Source: Arthrobacter sp. 31Y
Lineage (GTDB): Bacteria; Actinomycetota; Actinomycetes; Actinomycetales; Micrococcaceae
Length of the DNA: 64,000 bases
Assembly (NCBI RefSeq): GCF_000526335.1
Contig: NZ_JAFW01000001.1
Location: 682,001 to 746,000, forward strand
Direction of reading: 5' to 3'
Numbering within the stretch: the first letter of the stretch is position 1; each line of letters begins with the position of its first letter. The notes under the pieces are model-generated. The model saw nothing but the letters and a program-made list of their open reading frames with translations. It was not told where the DNA came from and made no database searches. The position numbers and the translations under genes are program-made. Shown piece after piece: positions 56,664-64,000 of this stretch.

Positions 56664-58133
56664 CTAAGCCCTGGCGAGGTTGAGGACGATCTCGACGGCG
56701 GTTCCGCCACCTTCACGCGGGATCCACTGAATGGACCCACCCAGCTCACTCGTCACGAGTGTACGAACGATCTGCAGGCCCAGCCCCTCGGTGTATTGCC
56801 CGTCCGGTAGGCCAACACCGTCGTCTGCAATAGTCACAGTCAGGAATTCGTCGTCGCCATCGCCTTCCGCCCTGTCGGCCAACAGCCACACCGTTCCTGT
56901 ACGTCCCTCGAGTCCGTGCTCAACAGCGTTGGTCACCAGTTCGTTGATGACCAAAGCCAATGGGGTGGCAAAATCGCTGGGCAATTCTCCGAACATGCCT
57001 GAACGTTCCGTCCGTACTTGTTGGGACGGGGAGGCTACTTCCGCAGACAAACGGAATTGACGCCCGATCAGTTCGTCGAAGTCAACACTTTGAGTAAGCC
57101 CTTGCGAGAGAGTTTCATGGACCAGCGCAATGGTGGCCACACGCCGCATGGCTTGCTCAAGACCCTGTTTGGCTTCGTCGCTGACCATTCGACGCGATTG
57201 CATTCGCAGAAGAGCGGCCACCGTCTGGAGGTTGTTCTTAACCCTGTGATGGATTTCACGGATCGTGGCGTCCTTGGTAACAAGCTCCATTTCCCTGCGA
57301 CGCAATTCCGAGACATCGCGGCAGAGGACAAGGGCTCCGAAACGGTGCTGCTCGTCGCGCAAAGGGATGGCCCGAAGTGAAAGGCTGACACCCCTGGACT
57401 CAATCTCGCTGCGCCAAGGCATGCGGCCGGTCACCACCAAGGGCAGCGTCTCATCCACCATCCGCCGGTCCTTGAGGAGGCCTGCTGTCACCTCCGCCAG
57501 CGAACGACCTTCCAGGGACTCCACTTCGCCAAGTCGACGGAAGGCGGAGACACCATTGGGGCTGGCATATTGCACGATGCCGTCGGCGTCGAGCCTGATG
57601 AGCCCGTCGCCGACTCGCGGCGCGCCTCGACGGGAGCCCGTCGGGGAGGCAAAGTCGGGCCATAGACCCAACGTTCCCATCCGCAGGAGGTCATAGGCGC
57701 ACTGGCGGTAGGTGAGTTCGAGCCTCGATGGCATGCGTGAGCTGGACAGGTCCATATGCGACGTCACAACCGCGAGTGTCCTGCCGTTGCGTACCATCGG
57801 CACGGCCTCAACCCGGAGGGCCATCTCGCTGCTCCAGCTCGTTTCACTGGAGCGCTCGATCGATCGGCTGTTCCACGCCTTATCTACCAGAGGGCGCAGA
57901 TCCGAGCGGATACCCTCGCCCACGAAGTCCGCATGGAACACGGTATGCGATGTCGACGGACGGACGTGGGCGAGGGCAATGTAACCGAATTCCGGGTGCG
58001 GAAACCACAGAGCAAGGTCCGCGAAAGCCAAGTCAGCGACCATCTGCCAGTCACCGACGAGGAGGTGCAGCCATTCGGCATCTCCAGGCCCGAAATCAGC
58101 GTGTTCCCTGATGGGGTCCGTAAAGATTGCCAC
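56664..58133 (-). CDS. pdtaS: PdtaS-type sensor histidine kinase
   Basis: A 489-residue soluble kinase: GAF-like N-terminus (about 1-145), PAS domain (about 170-280; LDADGIVQYASPNGVSAFRRL), HisKA_2 with IREIHHRVKNNLQTVAALLRMQ (phospho-His in HH), HATPase with VINELVTNAVEHGLEGRTG and VADDGVGLPDG-like motif. The order GAF-PAS-HisKA_2 equals mycobacterial PdtaS, which signals to the RNA-binding PdtaR. GTG start with GGAGGT upstream. No PdtaR gene is in the window. Confidence 0.92.
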   Translation of the reverse strand: MAIFTDPIREHADFGPGDAEWLHLLVGDWQMVADLAFADLALWFPHPEFGYIALAHVRPSTSHTVFHADFVGEGIRSDLRPLVDKAWNSRSIERSSETSWSSEMALRVEAVPMVRNGRTLAVVTSHMDLSSSRMPSRLELTYRQCAYDLLRMGTLGLWPDFASPTGSRRGAPRVGDGLIRLDADGIVQYASPNGVSAFRRLGEVESLEGRSLAEVTAGLLKDRRMVDETLPLVVTGRMPWRSEIESRGVSLSLRAIPLRDEQHRFGALVLCRDVSELRRREMELVTKDATIREIHHRVKNNLQTVAALLRMQSRRMVSDEAKQGLEQAMRRVATIALVHETLSQGLTQSVDFDELIGRQFRLSAEVASPSQQVRTERSGMFGELPSDFATPLALVINELVTNAVEHGLEGRTGTVWLLADRAEGDGDDEFLTVTIADDGVGLPDGQYTEGLGLQIVRTLVTSELGGSIQWIPREGGGTAVEIVLNLARA

Positions 58134-58164
58134 TACACCTCCATTTGCGACGCCGGGACTGACC

Positions 58165-61100
58165 CTAGCGTCGAACGATTGACCTCAAGAGCCTTAATGC
58201 TACCGACAGTGAAGCCATGTCGTCGGCTTCCAGCGCGTTGACCTCGTCGAACATGGTCTTTGCGCGTCCTAGCTGCTCGGCATTTTGCCCTTCCCAGGCC
58301 TTGAGGCGATCCTCAGCCGCGGCGCCGGACTCTGTCGATTCGAGAACCGACGTCGTCATATCCGCCACTGTGGAGTACAAGTCATCCCGAAGGGCTGCTC
58401 GTGCCAAAGCTTGCCAGCGGTCATCGCGGGGCAAGGAACTGATGCGTTCCAGGAGCGAATCCACGTGGAAACGGTTGAACACCGTGTAATAAACGTGTGC
58501 GACATCCTCCACGCTTTCACTTCCGGTCTGGGCAATACGCGCGATATCCAAAAGTGCGTAGCTCTCGAACAGCTCCGCCCACCTGTGTGCAAGGTGGTCC
58601 GGCAGTTCCCATCCACGGGCTTTGTCCAACCAGCCTGAGATGCGGACTTTGTCCTCACCCCGGAGATAGTCCAGAAGCTTCGCCCTCAGCGGGGCCAGCA
58701 TGGGCTTGAAGGATTCCACCACTTCGGAAATAGGCTGCGAAGCCATCCCCTGCCCCAGCACCCAACGCACTGCCCGGTCAAGCAACCGCCGGATGTCCAG
58801 ATGGACTTCACTCCAGTGTTCAGTCGGGAATGACGCCGGAAGCGCATTCAGCTCAGCCACCATCGGATCGAGATCGTAGATTTCACGCAGCGCAACAAAG
58901 GCCTTGGCGACGGCTACCTCGTTGGCCGATGTTTCTTCAATGGCACGGAAGGCGAAGGTAATGCCGCCCAGGTTGATGATGTCGTTGGCAACCACAGTGG
59001 CGATAATCTCGCGCCGCAGCGGGTGAGTGTCCAGCTCAGCATCGAACTTCTCGCGCAACTGCTTCGGGAAGTAGTCACGGATGGTGTCCGCAAACCACGG
59101 ATCATCGGCGAGGTTGCTGTCCCGCAACGCTGCAGCGAGCTCAATTTTGGCGTAGGCGGCCAGGACTGCCAACTCGGGCGATGTGAGTCCCTGCCCCTGC
59201 TCCAACCTTGACCGGAGAGTGTCTGTGGTGGGAAGTGCCTCGAGCTCACGCTTGAGGTCCGCGGATTTCTCCAGCCAGTCCATGAGCCGCTCGTAGCTTG
59301 GGCTCCAGTCTGCGACCCGCGTGCGGTCGTTGAGAAGCAAAATGTTCTGGTCGATGTTGTCCTGCAGGACAAGCCGTCCCACTTCATCGGTCATATCGGC
59401 CAGGAAGCCGGCCCTTTCCGCGGCGTCAAGCTTGCCTGCCGCTACCATCCGGTCGACGAAGATCTTGATGTTGACCTCATGGTCGGAGCAGTCCACACCG
59501 GCGGAGTTATCGATGGCATCTGTATTCAGGATGACGCCTTGCAATGCCGCTTCGATGCGGCCCCGTTGCGTCAGGCCCAGGTTTCCGCCTTCGCCCACCA
59601 CTTTAACCCGCAGGTCACGGCCGTCCACGCGGATAGCGTCATTGGCTTTGTCACCTACGGCAGCATGAGTTTCCGTGCTGGCCTTGACGTACGTACCAAT
59701 ACCACCGTTGTAGAGAAGGTCTGCCGGCGCCAGCAAAATCGCACGGAGAAGTTCCGGCGGGCTCAGCTGCGTCGTTCCGTCAGGCAGTCCCAACGCTTTG
59801 CGTACCTGCTCCGAAACCGGGATGGTCTTAGCCTGACGCGGGTAAACGCCACCGCCTTCGCTAATGAGGGTCCGGTCGTAGTCGTCCCAGGAGGACCGGG
59901 GCAGTTCGAAGAGCCTCTGCCGCTCGTCAAACGATGCGGCAGCCTCGGGCGAGGGGTCAAGGAAAATGTGGCGGTGGTCAAAGGCCGCCAAAAGCCGGAT
60001 ATGGCGGGATAGCAGCATGCCGTTGCCGAAGACGTCACCTGACATGTCGCCGACGCCAACCACGGTGAATTCCTCAGTCTGGGTGTCGAGGTCAAGCTCA
60101 CTGAAATGCCTCTTGACTGATTCCCAGGCACCGCGTGCGGTGATGCCCATGGCCTTGTGGTCGTAGCCCACCGACCCACCCGAGGCAAACGCGTCGCCGA
60201 GCCAGAAGCCATAGTCGGCCGCCAGTCCATTGGCGGTGTCGGAGAAAGTAGCCGTGCCCTTGTCTGCGGCCACCACCAGGTACGAGTCGTCACCGTCGTG
60301 TCGGACAACGTCGGACGGTGGCACGAGCCGTTCGCCGTCTGCTGAAGTAACAAGGTTGTCCGTGATGTCCAGCAGGCCGCGAATGAAAGTCTTATAGCTC
60401 TCGATTCCCTCAGCCATCCAAGCGGCCCGGTCCACCGTCGGGTTGGGAAGCTTCTTGGCGAAGAATCCTCCCTTGGCACCAGTTGGGACGATGACCGCGT
60501 TCTTGACAGTCTGCGCCTTGACGAGGCCCAGAATCTCGGTCCGGAAATCCTCCCGACGGTCGGACCAGCGAAGGCCACCGCGGGCTACCTTTCCGAACCG
60601 CAAATGCACGCCTTCAACTCTCGGAGAGTAAACCCAAATCTCGTACATTGGGCGGGGGAAAGGTAGGCCATCAATCGATGTGGGGTCCAGCTTGAAGCTG
60701 AGGTATTCCTTGTTTTGGTAGTAATTTGTCCGCAGAGTCGACTCAATAAGGTTCACGAAGGTGCGCAGGACGCGATCGGCATCCAACGTGGCCACCTGCT
60801 CAATCGACTCCGCGAGGGCTACCCGCGCTGAAGCTTGGCGTTCGGGCCGCTGCTCTTCAGCAACTGTGGGATCGAATCGCGCGGAGAAGAGCTCGTTGAG
60901 CCCCCGCGCAACATCCGGATTGCCCAGGAGCGTGTCAGCGATGAATCCGAAGGAGTTGGTGTTGCCCATCTGCCGCATGTACTTGGCGTAGGCGCGGAGC
61001 ACCACCACTTGACGCCAGTGGATTCCTTCACGCAGCACCAAACGGTCAAAGTTATCCGACTCGACAGCGCCCGTGATGGCTGCGCCGAAGGAATCACTCA

Positions 61101-63021
61101 GAAGGTCTCCCGTAGCCAAGGGGTCAACGCCCGCAGGGTACTTGAGTCCGAGATCATACAGGAAGAAGTCGCGGTGATCTGAGGTTTCAATCTCGAAGGG
61201 CCGCTCATCCAAGACCTCAAGGCCAAGATTGTGGAAGTAAGGAAGGATCTGGCTGAGGCTCTTGGGCTCCATCAAGTAGAGCTTGACGCGGGCGTCCTCT
61301 TCCAAAGCCTCACCGGCACCCTCGGGAAGGTACACGTGAACACCGGGCTTGGTCTGCTTGGTTGCCCTTCCTGCCCGCTCTGCCTCCGCCCCGTATTTCT
61401 CGAAGCGTTCAATATCTTCAAGAGCGTCTTCCACTTCGTAGTCGACGCGGTACCCGGCAGGGAATGCCTCGGCCCACAGCGAAGACAGAACATCCGCGTC
61501 GGCGGAAGACCGGTGCTCGCGGAGAACTTCTGTGATGCCTTCGCTCCAGGACCGGGACGCACGCATTAGCCGTTGTTCCAGCTCTTGTACGTCGACTTCC
61601 GCCAGTTCAGCAGTGCGGGGCAACCTGATCCTGAAGAAAACACGAGCCAGTGCGGACTCAGTGATCCGGGCCTCGTAGTCAATGGTTTCAGCGTGGAACG
61701 TTTCGCGAAGTTCCTGCTCGATGCGGAGGCGGACACTGGTGGTGTACCGATCACGGGGCAGGTAGACCACCGCGGACATGAACCGGCCGTAGATGTCCGG
61801 GCGCAGGAACAGCTTGGTCCGCCGGCGCTCTTGGAGTCGCTGGATCCCGGTGGCTGTAGCCGCAAGATCCGGAATCTCGATCTGGAAAAGTTCGTCGCGG
61901 GGATACGTTTCAAGGATTCCCAAAAGATCCTTGCCCGAGTGGGAGTCTATGGGGAAGCCAGCGTTCCTCAGGACAGCGTCCACCTTGTCCCGAACGATCG
62001 GGATGCTGCGCACGGAGCCGGTGTAAGCACTTGTGGCGAACAAGCCGATGAAGCGGCGTTCCCCGTTTACGTTGCCCAACGCATCAAAGCTCTTAACGCC
62101 GATGTAGTCGAGATAGGCGGGTCGGTGCACGGTGGAGCGCGAATTCGCCTTGGTAATCACCAGCGCACGCTTCTCCCTTGCGCGCTTTCGGCCCGCATCC
62201 GTGAGGTGCTGAACTTGACGGGTGGTGTCGCCCGCGCGCAGCAGGCCCAGGCCGCTGTCTTCACGGAGCTGAAGAACATCCTCGCCATCCTCATCTACGA
62301 GGTCGTATTCACGGTAACCGAGGAAAGTGAAGTTTCCGTTGTCCAGCCAACGCAAAAGGTCCTGTGCTTGCCTGAGTTCGGCTACTTGCTCAGGGTGTGT
62401 GACACCGCCCAAGGCTTCGGCCAGCTCGAGCGCTTTGCTGCGCATCTTTGGCCAGTCCTCCACCGCCGCCCTGACATCGCCGAGGACGCGTTGGAGCCCT
62501 GCGATCAGTTCTTCCCGTGCATCATCACTTACCCGGTCAATTTCGACCGCTATCCATGACTCCATGTGTGAGGCGTTATCACCATCGCCCAGGAGATGGG
62601 CCACGCTGGGCATTGCCGCGGTATCGCCACTGGAAATGCCTACATTGGAGGGGACCCGGGAGATACGGCTGAGCTCGCCGGATTCCCGGTCGCGGTTGAC
62701 CACGAACAAGGGGTGCATGACCAGCCGGATGGCACAGTTCTGGCGAACCAGTTCTGCATTCACGGAGTCGACGAGGAACGGCATGTCGTCGGTGACGATG
62801 TAGACGACGCTCCGCTCGGGTTCGCCGGCGATTTGGACCACGGCATTTCCGGGTCGACGGGACTGGGCGACATCCCGGTGCTTTGTTGCCCGCGCAATCA
62901 AGAGTTCAGGCGAATACGCTCGTGCATCCTCCTCTGCGAGGTGTTCATAGTAGTCACCGAAGAACCCTTCACGGACAACTGTTGCATCGGACCGATCCTC
63001 CACGCTGGATCCTGACGACAT
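58165..63021 (-). CDS. gdh: NAD-specific glutamate dehydrogenase, large (180-kDa) type
   Basis: A 1618-residue L_180 class enzyme deaminating glutamate to 2-oxoglutarate with NAD. N-terminal ACT-like regulatory region; VIVPTGAKGGFFAKKLP is the catalytic core (GAKGG loop with catalytic Lys), RWSDRREDFRTEILGL, GVGDMSGDVFGNGML and the NAD-binding region GTYVKAS, VVGEGGNLGLTQRGRIEAAL. Start ATG 63021 has GGAGG upstream at the right spacing; the frame is open two codons further to a TTG. It feeds 2-oxoglutarate to the TCA cycle (Kgd is also in this window). The pdtaS gene follows 31 bases downstream. Confidence 0.95.
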   Translation of the reverse strand: MSSGSSVEDRSDATVVREGFFGDYYEHLAEEDARAYSPELLIARATKHRDVAQSRRPGNAVVQIAGEPERSVVYIVTDDMPFLVDSVNAELVRQNCAIRLVMHPLFVVNRDRESGELSRISRVPSNVGISSGDTAAMPSVAHLLGDGDNASHMESWIAVEIDRVSDDAREELIAGLQRVLGDVRAAVEDWPKMRSKALELAEALGGVTHPEQVAELRQAQDLLRWLDNGNFTFLGYREYDLVDEDGEDVLQLREDSGLGLLRAGDTTRQVQHLTDAGRKRAREKRALVITKANSRSTVHRPAYLDYIGVKSFDALGNVNGERRFIGLFATSAYTGSVRSIPIVRDKVDAVLRNAGFPIDSHSGKDLLGILETYPRDELFQIEIPDLAATATGIQRLQERRRTKLFLRPDIYGRFMSAVVYLPRDRYTTSVRLRIEQELRETFHAETIDYEARITESALARVFFRIRLPRTAELAEVDVQELEQRLMRASRSWSEGITEVLREHRSSADADVLSSLWAEAFPAGYRVDYEVEDALEDIERFEKYGAEAERAGRATKQTKPGVHVYLPEGAGEALEEDARVKLYLMEPKSLSQILPYFHNLGLEVLDERPFEIETSDHRDFFLYDLGLKYPAGVDPLATGDLLSDSFGAAITGAVESDNFDRLVLREGIHWRQVVVLRAYAKYMRQMGNTNSFGFIADTLLGNPDVARGLNELFSARFDPTVAEEQRPERQASARVALAESIEQVATLDADRVLRTFVNLIESTLRTNYYQNKEYLSFKLDPTSIDGLPFPRPMYEIWVYSPRVEGVHLRFGKVARGGLRWSDRREDFRTEILGLVKAQTVKNAVIVPTGAKGGFFAKKLPNPTVDRAAWMAEGIESYKTFIRGLLDITDNLVTSADGERLVPPSDVVRHDGDDSYLVVAADKGTATFSDTANGLAADYGFWLGDAFASGGSVGYDHKAMGITARGAWESVKRHFSELDLDTQTEEFTVVGVGDMSGDVFGNGMLLSRHIRLLAAFDHRHIFLDPSPEAAASFDERQRLFELPRSSWDDYDRTLISEGGGVYPRQAKTIPVSEQVRKALGLPDGTTQLSPPELLRAILLAPADLLYNGGIGTYVKASTETHAAVGDKANDAIRVDGRDLRVKVVGEGGNLGLTQRGRIEAALQGVILNTDAIDNSAGVDCSDHEVNIKIFVDRMVAAGKLDAAERAGFLADMTDEVGRLVLQDNIDQNILLLNDRTRVADWSPSYERLMDWLEKSADLKRELEALPTTDTLRSRLEQGQGLTSPELAVLAAYAKIELAAALRDSNLADDPWFADTIRDYFPKQLREKFDAELDTHPLRREIIATVVANDIINLGGITFAFRAIEETSANEVAVAKAFVALREIYDLDPMVAELNALPASFPTEHWSEVHLDIRRLLDRAVRWVLGQGMASQPISEVVESFKPMLAPLRAKLLDYLRGEDKVRISGWLDKARGWELPDHLAHRWAELFESYALLDIARIAQTGSESVEDVAHVYYTVFNRFHVDSLLERISSLPRDDRWQALARAALRDDLYSTVADMTTSVLESTESGAAAEDRLKAWEGQNAEQLGRAKTMFDEVNALEADDMASLSVALRLLRSIVRR

Positions 63022-63078
63022 CGACAAACGCCTCCATCACATGTTGATTGCTGCGACTCTGCAGCCCACATGGTGAGC

Positions 63079-64000
63079 CTAGCGCTTTAGCAGGTGCAAA
63101 GCTCTGATAGTTCGACCAAAGGAATGGCGATTATGCTGGACAGGTGCACAGACCAAGGCTGCTATGGCCGTTCGCAGGGGTGAGTCGGGCGCTATCTCCA
63201 GCAGGACCGAACCTGATAGCAAAGCGGCGTCACATGCCGCAGGGTCAGCGGGCAGGTAGGCATCCACGCCCACTCCCGGGCCATACCGGCTCCACGCATC
63301 GTCCAGTTGCTGCCTGGGCGAATGGCCCACTGCCGAGCGCTTGACCTTGTTCAACACGACACGGGGAGCTACATCAGGAAGCGCAGCCTCAAGCTCCGCA
63401 AGCCCCCTCACCAGACGCGGCACGCCAATCGCATCTGCGGCCCCTACGGCAAACACAACATCAGCCGTCTCCAAGCTGCGCAGCGTGGCGGCATTCCGAC
63501 GCGGGGCCAAGGTGTCGAAGGTCAACTCTTCATCAGATTCCAAGCAGAAGCCTGCGTCCACCACAACGTGATCTGCTAATTGCCGGGCCGCTTGCAGGAC
63601 CATCGATACGGCCCCCGCCCGGAGTTCAGTCCATCGATCCGCCCTGGTAGTACCTGTGAGAACTCTAAAAGTCCCACCCTTGGTAAAGACTGGAATCGCC
63701 GTGTCCTTGAGGGCTTCAACATCAAGCAGGCCTTGGTCTGCCAGCCGGCAAGCCTGGGCCAGGCCCGCCGACTCCTCTAAGAGACCCAGCATTGCCGACA
63801 CACTCGCGCCGTAAGTGTCTGCATCCAGGAGAATGACCGATTTGCCGTCCGCAGCCAATTCCGCAGCAATGTTGACAGCAAGGACCGTCCTTCCGGGGGC
63901 TCCGGTCGGCCCCCACACGGCGATGACTTGCCCCTCCCCCTTCGGCGCCTCCTCATGCACAGGGCCCGGCGCAGGCATGAGCCGCAGGTTCGCCCCGGGA
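63079..64000 (-). CDS. CpaE/MinD-like P-loop ATPase, N-terminus beyond the window
   Basis: A ParA/MinD-superfamily ATPase. VIAVWGPTGAPGRTVLAVNIAAELA is a deviant Walker A (GPTGAPGRT rather than KGGxGKT); ILLDADTYGASVSAMLGL is the switch I/Asp; VVVDAG and LNKVKRSAVGHSP the later motifs. The frame is open to the window end with no start codon forced; the Met at 63978 is only the last internal candidate. Such deviant ATPases include CpaE/TadZ and septum-site proteins. A link to the tad operon 34 kb away is only a guess. Confidence 0.78.
   Translation of the reverse strand, partial: PGANLRLMPAPGPVHEEAPKGEGQVIAVWGPTGAPGRTVLAVNIAAELAADGKSVILLDADTYGASVSAMLGLLEESAGLAQACRLADQGLLDVEALKDTAIPVFTKGGTFRVLTGTTRADRWTELRAGAVSMVLQAARQLADHVVVDAGFCLESDEELTFDTLAPRRNAATLRSLETADVVFAVGAADAIGVPRLVRGLAELEAALPDVAPRVVLNKVKRSAVGHSPRQQLDDAWSRYGPGVGVDAYLPADPAACDAALLSGSVLLEIAPDSPLRTAIAALVCAPVQHNRHSFGRTIRALHLLKR

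Overview
The window is a GC-rich chromosomal segment of a high-GC Gram-positive bacterium, most likely Micrococcaceae (Arthrobacter/Paenarthrobacter-like). The basis is gene content: the fused E1/E2 2-oxoglutarate decarboxylase Kgd, SigH-RsrA, WhiB1 beside a PdtaS-type kinase, the 180-kDa NAD-glutamate dehydrogenase, a SAM-IV riboswitch, the tiny ribosomal protein bL37, and no mycolate genes. I saw no transposase, CRISPR array, rRNA or tRNA. The only structured RNA gene is the tmRNA.

Layout. 1-4942: a CNNM/CorC protein (running off the left edge), divergent from kgd. 5080-8509: a degenerate SGNH protein, a beta-lactamase-fold lipoprotein and a DUF4097-PadR pair with a clear tandem palindromic operator. 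8624-13963: bL37, rsrA and sigH (minus) with a recognisable SigH-type autoregulatory promoter, then doxX-aroA-rsgA-hisN. 14144-19203: a SAM-IV riboswitch in front of a class V aminotransferase, a methyltransferase, a DtxR-type regulator, an MFS pump and a small putative zinc-binding protein. 19408-24873 (minus): prfB-ftsE-ftsX-M23 peptidase-smpB-ssrA, joining cell-division hydrolase control with translation termination and rescue. 24952-29691 (minus): a compact actinobacterial Tad/Flp pilus locus.

29970-38958 is an accessory, mostly secreted block: a GH25 lysozyme fused to FG-GAP/VCBS repeats, a ceramidase-like gene broken by one extra T, two related lipoproteins, and a 1027-residue surface protein ending in five near-identical FG-GAP repeats. 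It is the least explained part of the window. 39172-51194 is an envelope-glycan region: a GT2/flippase-like/YfhO operon (plus), then on the minus strand an ABC exporter (Wzm/Wzt), a GlfT-type galactofuranosyltransferase and UDP-galactopyranose mutase, and three genes resembling WlbA/WlbE/WlbB for a diacetamido-uronic acid sugar. Together they suggest a galactofuranose-containing exported polymer in a bacterium without mycolic acids.

51403-64000: an orphan EssC/EccC-like ATPase with an FHA domain, a small membrane protein, whiB1, pdtaS, the large glutamate dehydrogenase and a CpaE/MinD-like ATPase running off the right edge. Starts were re-chosen by Shine-Dalgarno position where the longest frame looked too long. 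All functional calls rest on motif recognition by eye, with no database search.
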